Below, in pieces: positions 10,725 through 20,823 of a DNA stretch of 64,000 bases (position 1 is the first letter of the stretch; every line of letters begins with the position of its first letter). The notes below the pieces were generated by a model. The model searched no databases. It saw nothing but the letters and a program-made list of their open reading frames with translations, and was not told the origin of the DNA. The position numbers and the translations under genes are program-made. This DNA comes from Cladophialophora immunda (taxonomy: Eukaryota > Ascomycota > Eurotiomycetes > Chaetothyriales > Herpotrichiellaceae), in NCBI RefSeq assembly GCF_000835495.1, contig NW_015622542.1, positions 4,238,485 through 4,302,484 on the forward strand, written 5' to 3'.

Positions 10725-11398
10725 GGCGGACCTCCTTCAACTCTGGCCTTCTGCCCATGGCCATGGGCGGGTATGATGCTCTGTGCGACTGTGCATAGCA
10801 ACCTTAGATGTAGACGGTGTCTCGGTACGCCCTCAATGCGACCCTGGACACTTCAACTTTTCTTCGCCTTATCAGCCTTCCGCTCATGATCAATGAAGCC
10901 TTGCGCTACAATCATCAAGTGCCGGAAATACCCCGTCTAATCAACCTGTGCTTCGAGATTATTGTGTCCTTGTTGGCACGCATCCTGTTAATTGAAATGA
11001 AATGCTGACATGGTGACAATACACAAGCATATCGCAGAAGACGGCATTCAGCTCTATTATTGACCTCGCCGCCCCGCTCTTTCTTCAGCCGGCTGCTTCC
11101 TTGATCAGGTAATTTGTTGTCCCTGCCTTCCTTTCCAGTGTTTACACATTTTGAGGGGTCAATGAATATCAGTCACTATCATCATCCTTCATGGAGGTAT
11201 TGTGCAGGAGATATAACTCTGCACAGAGCATTTCCTTATTCATGGAGTCAAATCTGGTATGATGGCTATATTGTTGGATTAGTCCGAGAGCCTCGCGGCC
11301 AGCAAGCCCACTACTATCATCTGCTCCTCAGACTATGCCAGGCACTATATATTCACCGTGCTGCAGTCGACTTGACGACACTGGCCATTGGAAGCGGC
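10725..11398. other. intergenic
   Basis: About 670 bases between the SDR stop and the MFS first exon, both on the plus strand. No gene recognised. It would hold the SDR terminator and MFS promoter. Confidence 0.35.
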
Positions 11399-13045
11399 AT
11401 GCAATCATACCTGCATATGAAGTGGTTCCAGGACAGGTTTCGACCCCACGCAACCGGAGGCGATGCTGAAAAGAACAAAGAAGAGGTGAGGTCACAACTC
11501 TGGTTCCGTCCTCGTTGCGGTGACAAATTGACGTGCAGGCTGTTTCGAGCGAGGCAACCATGTCGCCGAAGCGCATGTTGGTGACATTTGACGGCGAGGA
11601 TGACCTGGCGAATCCGCAAAACTGGCCGACGATGAAAAAGGCTGGCATTACGATGATCATATCACTTGTTGCATTTGTTGTGGGCTTTGGGTCCTCCATT
11701 GGTTCAGCAGTCCTTCCACGAGCTTCGAGGCATTTTGGTGTCAGCGAAGTGTCCGAGTCTTTGGCTACAACACTGTATCTGGTCGGTTTGGGATGCGGTG
11801 CCCCTTTTGCTGGCCCTCTGTCGGAGGAACGTGGACGCAATCCTGTGTATCTAATCACTTTTACGTTGTACTGCTGCTGGATCCTAGGTGCTGCCTTTGC
11901 TCCAAACATTGGGGCACAACTGTCGTTTCGATTCCTTGCAGGTGCATGTGGTTCGACGCCATTTACAGCTGCCGGTGGCACTCTGGGTGATATCTTTGAT
12001 CATCGGATTCGGGCCAAGGTCTTTCCGTTCTTTGCATGCATCGCTTTCCTGGGTCCGATGTTGGGACCTGTTGTCGGTGGATATATTGGACAAGCCGAGA
12101 TGGATTGGAGATGGGTTGAATGGATCACGTTGTCCATGTCCTGTGGTGTTCTGGTACTCATGTTTGCCTTTTTGCCCGAGACCGACGCAAAGGAGATTCT
12201 TCGTTGGAAGGCGCAAGCAATGCGAGCACGCAACGGCAACGGCAACGGCATCGATATTCAAGCACCCGCAAAACTGCCTCTGCAGCGCAGGCTGGCCTCT
12301 GCGTTACTACGCCCGTGCATCATACTTTTCACAGAGCCCGTCATCGCCGTATTCACCGCATACCTGACGCTAGTATACAGCGTTGCCTTCTGCTTCTTTT
12401 CGAGCGCACAGTACATCTTTGGACAAACATACGGATTCGATCAAGGCAGCACGCACCTCATGTTTCTGAGCATCTCTGCCGGACTCGTTCTCTGCGCGCT
12501 TGTGACTCCGTTATTTGGTGTTTTGGTTGGCAGAGAGCACACTCGTGCTGTGGCACGAGGAAAGGGCCACGCAGGGCCGAAAGGCATGCTGTGGTGGGCG
12601 ATGATCGGAGGGCCACTATTGCCAGTATCAGTCTTTCGGATGGCCTGGTCCTCCCGCCACTCAGTCTCGTATTGGTCTCCCATGATCAGGTTCGATCTGC
12701 AGCCTTTCAGTTGAGAAGGCATCCCTGTGCTGACTGACTTTCTCTTCTAGTGCTGCTTGCTTCGGGTTCAGCATGCTTTGCTTGTTCATCTCAATCTATG
12801 GATACATCATGCAGAGGTTCACGAAAGTCGCGGCGTCGGCCCTTGTCTCGAACACGTTCGTCCGATATGTCGTCGCGGGAACCGTGGTCACATTGTCGAT
12901 CCCCATGTTTGAAAACCTCGGCGTGCATCATGCCTTGACGGTCTTTGCGGCTCTCGCCTGCGCTTTCACCCCGGTGCCGTTCGTCCTGTATTTCCACGCT
13001 TGCCGGGCAGACAGTAGCATATCAGTCAATACCGCCGGTCCTTGA
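11399..13045 (+). CDS. MFS drug/metabolite:H+ antiporter (DHA1-like)
   Basis: Three exons in frame, 11399-11485, 11539-12689 and 12751-13045, 510 aa. A later-starting model would have to begin at an internal ATG. The 5' exon, with ATG at 11399 or 11417, a GTGAGG donor and a TGCAG acceptor, joins in phase 0. An N-terminal cytosolic FDGEDDLANPQNWP motif is typical of the fungal DHA1 multidrug/polyamine-type exporters. About 12 hydrophobic segments follow, with a loop containing LSEERGRNPVY (motif A region) and GPVVGGYIGQ (motif C, antiporter signature). A basic linker with repeated Asn-Gly separates the halves. By family it exports small molecules; beside oxidative enzymes it may export the product or a toxic substrate. 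Confidence 0.88.
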
Positions 13046-13362
13046 AGTGCGACCACGTCGGCCATACGTCACCGTGTTGCACGCTCTTCGATGGGAGATT
13101 CTTGGGGAATCTTAAGAGAGGGTTTGTGTCGGCCGAGGAGTGTCTTGGCTTATTGAAGGCTTACAGGGTTTAAGGAGTGGTATGGGGAGGTGGATGTTTG
13201 GAGGTCTTTTCTAGTCACGGGTGTTTTCTCTAACTGGACTTTCGAGTTTGAGTGTGATGGGGCTCGAGTCGCCAACTCTTCAGTCACAAAGCCACGAACA
13301 GAGCGCCTGAATAGGTCTTGGAGCGAAGAAGGTGACCCTCTCATATGCGCCAACGGAACCGT
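13046..13362. terminator. convergent 3' ends (MFS / FMN monooxygenase)
   Basis: About 320 bases between two converging stops. It must contain both transcript ends. No specific polyadenylation signal could be assigned. Confidence 0.3.
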
Positions 13363-14844
13363 CTATTCTGGGATCTTGTGGTCCTCCGCCTTCACCCCTT
13401 CTCTCCATCTATACCGGCTCGCAACGTGCTCGTCCGGCGGACCCTTTTGCCCATGCAGCCCGTAAAAGTTCTCCCGGTACGTGCCCTCGGGTACGGCATA
13501 ATCGTCCCAGAAGAGGCCTCGGGCCCGCAGCTCGGGGACCAGCAGGTCGACCACGTCCTCGAAGCTGGCGGGGAAGACGGCGTAGGCGATGTTGAAGCCG
13601 TCGACGTCGGCGATGTCGACCCAGGCCTGCAGCCCGTCGGCGACCTGGGCCGGCGTGCCGACCAGCACGGGCCCGTTGCCGCCGATGGCGACGTGCTCGG
13701 CGATGGTCTGGCGCGTCCACTTGCCCGCGGCGCCGGGGCTGAAGCGCGCGTAGCTCTCGACCGTGGCGCGCACGGCGTTGCTCTCAACGTACCGCAGCTC
13801 CTCGTCTTCGCCGTACCGAGCCAGGTCGATGCCCGTCCACCCGCCGAACAGCGCCAGCGCCCCCTCCAGGTCCGCGTACTGCTTGTAGTCGGCGTACTTG
13901 GCGCGCGCCTCCTCCTCGGTCCGCCCCAGGATGGGCGTCACCAGCGCGAGCACCTTGATGGCGCGCGGGTCGCGGCCGTACGTGTCGCGGGCGAGGCGCC
14001 GCACGTCCGCAATGCTCGCGGCGCACGCCTCGGGCGCGTGCGCCGACACGAAGATGGCCTCGGCGTGCCGCGCCGCGAACGCCCGGCCCTTGGAGCTCGT
14101 GCCGGCCTGCAGCAGCAGCGGCGTGCGCTGCGGCGACGGCGCGCAGAGGTGCGGGCCGGGCACCGTGAAGAACTGGCCCCGGTGGTCGATGCGCCGCACC
14201 CGCGCCGGGTCCGTGTACACACCGGCCTGGCGGTCGAGGCGCACGGCGTCGTCGCGCCACGACGACTCCCACAGCTTGTACATGACCTGGATGTACTCGT
14301 CGGCCTGGGCGTAGCGGTCGTCGTGCTGCGGCTGCGCGGCCAGCCCCAGGTTGCGCGCCGCCGAGTCCAGGTACGACGTCACGATGTTCCAGCCCAGTCG
14401 GCCCTGCGTCAGGTGGTCCAGCGTCGACAGCCGCCGCGCCAGGTGGTACGGCGGCTCGTACGTCGTCGACACCGTCACCCCGAAGCCGATCGACCGCGTC
14501 ACGGCGGCCATGGCCGGGACCGACGCCAGCGGCTCGTGCACCGGCCACTGCGCGCCCGAGCGGATGGCCGGATCCAGCGACTGCCGGTACACGTCGTAGC
14601 CGCCCAGCACGTCCGCGATGAAGATGCCGTGGATCTTGCCGCGCTCCAGGAGCTGCGCGAGCTCCGTCCAGTGCGACAGCTTGTTGAACTCGTGCGACTT
14701 GTCCGCAGGGTGCCTCCACAGCCCCGGCGACTGGTGTCCTGAGCACGTCTCGACGAAGGCGTTGAGGATGAACTGCTTCTTTGCTGGCGCAGACCCTGGC
14801 CCTGGCCTTGTATTGGCTGCGGGCGTGCCGTTGGTCGACGACAT
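13363..14844 (-). CDS. FMN-dependent monooxygenase, NtaA/SnaA/DszA family
   Basis: Intronless, 493 aa. The protein matches the bacterial-luciferase-like NtaA/SnaA/DszA (nitrilotriacetate monooxygenase) type. Seen: FILNAFVETCSGHQSPGLW near the N-terminus, WTELAQLLERGKIHGIFIADVLGGYDVY, EPLASVPAMAAVT, RLGWNIVTSYLDSAARNLG, YAQADEYIQVMYKLWE, LLLQAGTSSKGRAFAARHAEAIF and a final LVPELRARG. These enzymes use FMNH2 from a partner reductase and O2 to cleave C-N or C-S bonds or to hydroxylate. No flavin reductase is seen nearby. The gene is much richer in G+C than its flanks, especially at third codon positions, which creates long antisense open frames. That and the lack of introns fit ancient transfer from bacteria or strong codon bias. 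It is divergent from the UNC-93-like gene. Confidence 0.92.
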   Translation of the reverse strand: MSSTNGTPAANTRPGPGSAPAKKQFILNAFVETCSGHQSPGLWRHPADKSHEFNKLSHWTELAQLLERGKIHGIFIADVLGGYDVYRQSLDPAIRSGAQWPVHEPLASVPAMAAVTRSIGFGVTVSTTYEPPYHLARRLSTLDHLTQGRLGWNIVTSYLDSAARNLGLAAQPQHDDRYAQADEYIQVMYKLWESSWRDDAVRLDRQAGVYTDPARVRRIDHRGQFFTVPGPHLCAPSPQRTPLLLQAGTSSKGRAFAARHAEAIFVSAHAPEACAASIADVRRLARDTYGRDPRAIKVLALVTPILGRTEEEARAKYADYKQYADLEGALALFGGWTGIDLARYGEDEELRYVESNAVRATVESYARFSPGAAGKWTRQTIAEHVAIGGNGPVLVGTPAQVADGLQAWVDIADVDGFNIAYAVFPASFEDVVDLLVPELRARGLFWDDYAVPEGTYRENFYGLHGQKGPPDEHVASRYRWREGVKAEDHKIPE

Positions 14845-15775
14845 GGTGCGGATGTTGTTGTAGGCAAGATCTCAACTGCTGGATCTCGTCGACGTCAAGG
14901 AATTGGAGCCGCGGTGCTGATTCAGGACTCTCAACCCCCTGTGCTCCCCGTGCTCAACAATGCTGGTTTTGTACAGCAACAATCCGGCTTTTTTTTTTCT
15001 GGCTCAGATTCGATGCTGACGTCCAAGGAACCTCGCGCTGATGTCCGTCTATTCGCCCATTAGGTCCTGTCTGACTTTTCGCAGGAAGAGGGCCAAGGGC
15101 ATTAGATAGTGTCTGGAACGGGTTAGTGAATGGTGCAATCTGCTCCATCTATCACGAAGTTGCTTCCTCCTCATGACGGCGACTCCACCTCCCCTCGAAC
15201 ACTGCAAATCTCCTTGTCGCACAGCTCTCACAGCTCTGATGGACGTTCCTCCACCGACGAGAGAAATACTACTCTTCGGATCGCCATCGACCATTCGTAG
15301 CCGACGTACACTTCCACCGAGCGGGGACTGCTCGGTCCTGGTACTGGTATCTGGATCGTCCGTCTTACGCCCTGGGATCTGCAGCCCAGATGTTCTCGTT
15401 ATACTGACTGGAAACATGTGCCCTTTTCGTTTCCCTCTGGTCCATGGCGTGCTCTTCGCGTGTCTGACGCCTTTGGGCGACTCCATCGCGTCTGGAAAAA
15501 CTTTGGCGGCTCAGTCCAACATGATCTTCGTTGGGCGGGTAGAAAAAAATAAATAAATAAAAAGAGTCTCAGGGCGGCCGAGACCGTGCGAGAAAGGGGC
15601 TGTAGCCTCAAATTTGTAAACTTGAGTCTGTCGGAGCATCTGTGCTCCTGGCGTATTTGAAGTCATCTGCTTTCTTCCGGTCAATCTGGGCTGCCACATT
15701 TTCTACCCAGCCCGCAATTCGAGCCTGGCTCTCCCTTGACTTGTTCTTACTTAGTATTGGACCGATTGATAAGCC
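14845..15775. other. divergent promoter region
   Basis: 930 bases between the starts of the FMN monooxygenase (minus) and UNC-93-like transporter (plus). It contains a T run near 14991 and an A-rich AAATAAATAAATAAA stretch near 15544-15562. No gene recognised. Confidence 0.35.
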
Positions 15776-17319
15776 ATGTCTCGCGCAGCGTCAGTTACAA
15801 CGAAACATCCCGAGCTCCAAGATGTCAGGGAGTCCTCTGTTCAGAAGCATCCAGGTCGGTCTGTTCGCCCGGGGCAAAAGGGGCATACCTAACCACCTCA
15901 CAGTTCGCTGGCACCGCTCAACCTTCTACAATGCCACAGTGCTCGGTCTCTGTAATTTTGCCGCGCCGGGCATCTGGGGAGCCATGAACTCTCTCGGTGC
16001 CGGCGGGGAGGAGAAGCCATATCTCGTCAACGCTGCGAATGCTCTGACCTTTTGCCTCATGGTGGTGTCTTGCCTCTGCTCACCCGTCCTCACAAAGTAC
16101 ATTGGCATCAAGGGCGCTCTCATGTTCGGCACGTTGGGCTATGCGCCGTATGCTGCAGGCCTCTACACCAACAATCGCTTCGGCACAGAGTGGTTGGTGC
16201 TTTTCGGAGCAGCCCTTTGTGGTATTTCAGCTGGCGTGTTCTGGTCTGCCGAGGCCGCTATTGCGATGGCGTACCCTGAACCCTACAATCGTGGAAAGGT
16301 TCTAGGATACTGGCTCACGTACCGCCTTGGTGGGCAGATTCTGGGCGGCGCAATCAACCTTGGCATCAATGCGGATCGAAACGAAGCGGGCAAGGTCAGC
16401 TATACGGTGTACCTGGTCTTCATCGCCCTGCAGGCGACGGGCCCGTTTGTGGCGGCACTGCTGAACCGGCCTGACAAAGTTGAGCGTACCGACGGTCTCA
16501 AGGTCGAGTTGGAAATCCTTGAGCACCCTTGGAGCGAGCTCAAGGCGACAACACGGACTTTCTTCACCAAGAAGTACCTGCTGCTGGTTCTGTTTATCGG
16601 TCAAGCCGTGTACGCAGAGGCTGTCTTCTTCACGTATCTCTCATTGTGGTTCAGTGTCCGGGCCCGCGCACTCGGCTCGTTCGTGTCTGGCATTATTGCC
16701 GTGACATGTGGCAATGTTCTTGGTCACTATCTCGACCGGACAAAGCTGTCGGTGAAGCTCAGGTCAAGATCTGCTTTCTTCACGATTGTTGTGCTGCAAG
16801 GTGGATGGTGGATTTGGGCAACGGTCCTCGTAACAAAATTCCGACACACGAGGCCATCGTACGATTGGACCAGCAGCGGCTTCGGCCACGCCTTTGTTCC
16901 TTTCTTGTTCCTGACCACAGGCTTCCAGCTCAACTACTTATTCTGTTATTTCATGATGGCACAATTGGCCACCACGCCTGTCGAGATCATTCGCTATGCG
17001 GCGTTGCTTCGTGGGTAAGAAAAGCTCACCACCTCCCGCATTTCTCTTCGACAGACAACAAGCTGACAAACTTAGGACGGAATCCGCCTGGCAAGCTGTC
17101 AGTTACGGGTTGAACTCGATCAAGATATTTGCCGAAGTAGGTGGAGTGTATATCAACTTTGGACTGTGGGCGGCGGCGTTGCTCCCGGCGTGGCTGGTGG
17201 TGAGACACTTTGGCAACGATGCCATTGCACCCGCAGTGGAAGGGGATCTGGGGTTTTCGCATTCTGAAAGCGCGTCTGCCGATGAGCCTATCGACACGCG
17301 TGTTGAGAAAGAGGTGTGA
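15776..17319 (+). CDS. UNC-93-like MFS membrane protein
   Basis: Three exons, 15776-15854, 15904-17014 and 17076-17319, 477 aa. An open frame extends upstream to 15642, but its leader is not typical. The model from ATG 15776 removes a 49-nt intron with a CTAAC branch point and joins as HPVRWHRSTFYNA, the expected start of this family. WHRSTFYNATVLGLCNF, GIWGAMNSLGAGG, and GVFWSAEAAIAMAYPEPYNRGKVLGYWL are hallmarks of fungal UNC-93/DUF895-type proteins. About 11-12 membrane segments are visible and the tail is acidic. Fungal members are plasma-membrane or vacuolar proteins of unknown substrate. Its head-to-head position with the FMN monooxygenase suggests shared control. Confidence 0.88.
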
Positions 17320-17958
17320 AAAGCAGCAGGCACGGGCATGAGCGCGGCCTGGCTCGTGAGCAGCAATGCATGTCGACATCAAGGACCGCCCGCTGTCCTG
17401 CTGCTGTCAGTCGGTCGAGCCTTTCGGACAGAGTCTGGATCTTGCCAGCCAGCACCTCCGCTATGACCTTTACCACGAACTCCAACAAGTGACGTGATCG
17501 TCCCCCGGCTGCCCTTCACTCTGTGTGTGCTTTTCCGTCGTCCGGTTACACAAATCCAACTCTCCCCTCAGACATGACCTGGGACCTCAAGGCATTTCGT
17601 GCAGGAGATGCGTTTCAGCGAGCATCGCTATCTCGTGTATGGCGAGGAGGGTTGGGATGGGTAAAGGTAGATTAGTTCCGAGGGCCCCGACGAGCCCTTG
17701 GACACATCCATGCAGACAACGACGTGAATGCAACTGCTCCTTCCTCTCTCAGCTATGGTGAGCGTCTTCGTTATCTGAAGTAGAAACAGCGCAACAGTAA
17801 TAATCGAATCATCATGCCGGCTTCCTTTGGGCTGTCGTAAGAAACAATCATACCAGGAACTCCTAGAATAGGCGCTACGTCGCTTCGTACCATGGACCTG
17901 GGTTGCCTACCGCAGGGTGGCTACTCGTCGTTATTGAGTCTGGGATTTGTGCAGAGAC
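17320..17958. other. intergenic, convergent ends
   Basis: About 640 bases between the UNC-93-like stop and the GH127 stop, which converge. Only short open frames; nothing recognised. Confidence 0.35.
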
Positions 17959-20075
17959 TCACAGATCCGTATGCCATCTTCTCAATCCGACTCTTGCTTG
18001 GCCGCGACCGCCGCGGTTGGCTTTGAAGAAGTAAGGTACGAAATTCAACTCGCTAATGCCACTCTTATCGAACTTCGCCGGCCCTTGCAGTAAGACGCCG
18101 GGATCGGCTCGAATGGCCTCCGTTTTGAGCATGCTCGCGCCGTTGGTGGTGATTGCAACGTATGTGTCTCCCGTCGTATCGTCAGTCACAGTCTTCTCGA
18201 CGAACGAGCACGTAGTTTGCAGCAAAGTGCTTTTGAAATGGTCTTTCACCCAAGGGTTGTCGACATCCTCCACGCAATACACAATTGGGCCTCGAACCAC
18301 TGCTACAGTATCTTGATTTGTATAGGGATGTGGCGTGACAAGGCGAGGCGAGATGTCCACCTCGAGAGAAAAGATCCGGAAAGCAGACAACCACTCGGCG
18401 GACAAAAGGAGGTAACCTCTCTGGAGGTCGTATTTTGGTGGCCTTGGATTCAACTAACACACCTTGTTAGACACTTGACTCTTCGCTCAGTTTGGGGGTA
18501 GCTTACCTTCCACTTCTTTGCCCATCCCGGTATCCTAAGCGCCAGACTGACATTGACCAGCGGCGTCTGGGTTTGAAGACTGAATTCGACCTTTCCACTC
18601 CACGGCCAACTACTCCTTTGAGTCAAAGTTGCAGACTGATTGCCAGATGTGAACTCATATGTGCTTGGGACGTACAAGTGGACATTGACTTGATGTGGGT
18701 TCTCTGCCGTCTGGGTGTATACATAGCCACCGATTTGGCCTAGTAACCTAAGGACGTTCGGAGGGCAGCAGGCGCACTTAAACCATCCCTCGCGTCTAGA
18801 GGGATCTTGGTTACTGGACGCCAGCTGATTAACGTACGTGAACTTGGTGCCGTCGTGCGACATTCCTGTCAACACGGCGTTGTAGAGCGATAATTCCATT
18901 TTATCGCCGAACCGGTGGTCCAGATCGTATCGTAAGATTCGTTCCGCTAGCATCATCACACCAATGGCAGCGCACGTCTCGGCGTAGCAGCCTCCTTCAT
19001 CGGTCCCTTGTGGGAGGAAGTAGTTCAGGCCAAAGCCCTCCCATTGCTTTATAGCTCCAATTCCGCCGGTCACGTACATCTTGCATTCGACCATATTGTC
19101 CCATAGCCGATATATGGCATGTTTCAAGCGGCCATTAGAGGTCGGTTCCAGTCGTACTAAGTCGGCTGCTGCTGTGAGAAGGTACATGGCGCGCACAGCA
19201 TGGCCTTCGATAGTCTGCTGCTCCACAATCGGCTTATGGGCTTGGTAGTACCAGAGCGCGTCCGCCTCGCCCCAGAATGGCATTCTCACATGTGGTTCTT
19301 CTCCTCTTCTTTTTGCTTCGAAATGGTAATAGTGGCTGCCATCGATGCCGGTTGGGTTTCCTCTCTCAGTAATAAAGAACTTTGCCAGTTCGAGGTGCTC
19401 AGGATTTTGAGTACGGTGGTACAATCGAAGAAGAGCGAGCTCGATCTCAGGATGGCCTGGATAGCCGGGGAGTTGACCCTTCTTCCGTCCAAACCTGCGA
19501 CATAAAAGTTCAACATACTCGAGAATCGGGTTCAGGAGGTCATTATTTTTGTATAAATCATTGTGAGCTAGGGCTGCCTCGATAAGATGGCCGGCGTTGT
19601 AGAGTTCGTGAAAATCACGTAGATTGGTGAACCGTTGTCCGGGACTGACGACGGTATAATGTATGTTGAGGTACCCATCGGACAGTTGAGAAGTCCTAAT
19701 CATCTCAACTAGCTCCTTGATCGCCGAGTCAACTGTCGAATCAGTCCGTCCACGTAGAAGGTAGCACGCTCCTTCGATCCATTTAGCAATATCTGAGTCC
19801 CTGCAGGTGATCTCGATGTTAGCCGCTTTCCTTATTCCCAGTCGGAGTTGGACGAGACAGAACTACCAGAAGAGGTGATTTGGTATCGGCCATTCATCAG
19901 GAGGGTCATTGTACGAGGGATGCCATCCCAGGTTGAATGCATTGTATCTGCCTGTGTCTTTCAACATTTTGAGTTGGTAAGAGAGTGTCTTGGAGGCCAC
20001 AGCGTCGCGTCGCCGAGCTATTAGAGATCCCGGCGCGATCGAGGTCCGCATGAACGTCTCTTGGGGATAGGCCAT
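17959..20075 (-). CDS. GH127 beta-L-arabinofuranosidase (DUF1680)
   Basis: Three exons, 20075-19867, 19800-18507 and 18453-17959, 665 aa, all junctions in frame; the second intron's acceptor is the less certain border. No signal peptide is visible, so it is probably intracellular. Family marks: DSDIAKWIEGACYLL, FHELYNAGHLIEAALAH, the GYPGHPEIELALLRLY region, the YAETCAAIG segment and the CACCPPNVLRLL segment. In the characterised GH127 enzyme HypBA1, Glu and Cys in the ETC motif and the paired cysteines of CCPPN bind zinc, with one Cys as nucleophile; all are kept here. Expected role: release of beta-L-arabinofuranose from arabino-oligosaccharides. It is divergent from an MFS sugar transporter 750 bases away, which supports a sugar-use function. 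Confidence 0.93.
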
Positions 20076-20823
20076 GATTGCACAATGATGTCGAGCTAGG
20101 ATTGCTGGTGGTCTGGCAGGAGTGAGAGTTCAGTGCCGGCGCTCAAAGAACCAAGGTCTTGTGCGACAATATTGCTCTTTGCCGACACCGACGGGAAGAC
20201 TCGACCCTTGGCCTATTCCCCTGTAAGTTATCCATTTGTCTCATAGGACTGGGGTTCCGACGGCGAGGATTGTGGTGGTTGCGGTGGTTGTGGTGGGTGT
20301 GTGGCCACGGGATTCTTCCTCAGTGACTACAAGCTACGAGAGATCGCCGCTATTAAACTACTCTAACCATAAATAGACTAGTCTACCTCGGCGCTCCCAC
20401 CCTCCATATAAAATCTCCGCCTCCAACGCCACCGTCAATCTGCGCCTGCATTGGCGGACCTGTCTTCCGAACGCCTTTCAGTCGTCCACCAAATGCCAGG
20501 TTCGTTTGCCGGATCTGCGACCACCGGTGTTTTACTCCATGGACACAAAGATGTGCGGACGAGGCAGTTGGAATCTGAGAGCACGACCACCGTGCCACCG
20601 GAGTCTAGCTTGCCCCAGAGCCCAGACTCCCTACCGAATTTTCTGGAGCGCACCCCAGACTCCAGATCGACATTCGCCTGTTGAGTTGAGGGGCCAGTTT
20701 CAACTCGCCCTGCAGGGCTCGGGCATATAAAGCAACGTGTTTGTGCTTGTTGGAAAACATGTCTTGGAGAATCTAGCATCTTCATTTGTAACCACCACAA
20801 CACCAGCTCTAGGACGCATCAAA
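20076..20823. promoter_or_regulatory. divergent promoter, GH127 / sugar transporter
   Basis: 750 bases between two divergent starts. A TATATAA-type box at about 20725-20730 lies 95 bases upstream of the transporter ATG. Three matches to the CreA carbon-repression consensus SYGGRG are seen: CTGGGG at 20249-20254 and CCCCAG at 20613-20618 and 20653-20658. This motif is short and occurs by chance. A G-rich GTGGTTGYG repeat sits near 20270-20300. Confidence 0.45.

Noticed and set aside
13345..14742. 465-codon plus-strand open frame
   Set aside because: Lies antisense to the NtaA/DszA-type gene; its composition (Arg/Val/Gly-rich, no domain) is a by-product of high G+C at third positions.
20268..20302. 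G-rich GTGGTTGYG repeat as a possible G-quadruplex
   Set aside because: Only one run reaches three or more G; too weak to claim structure.
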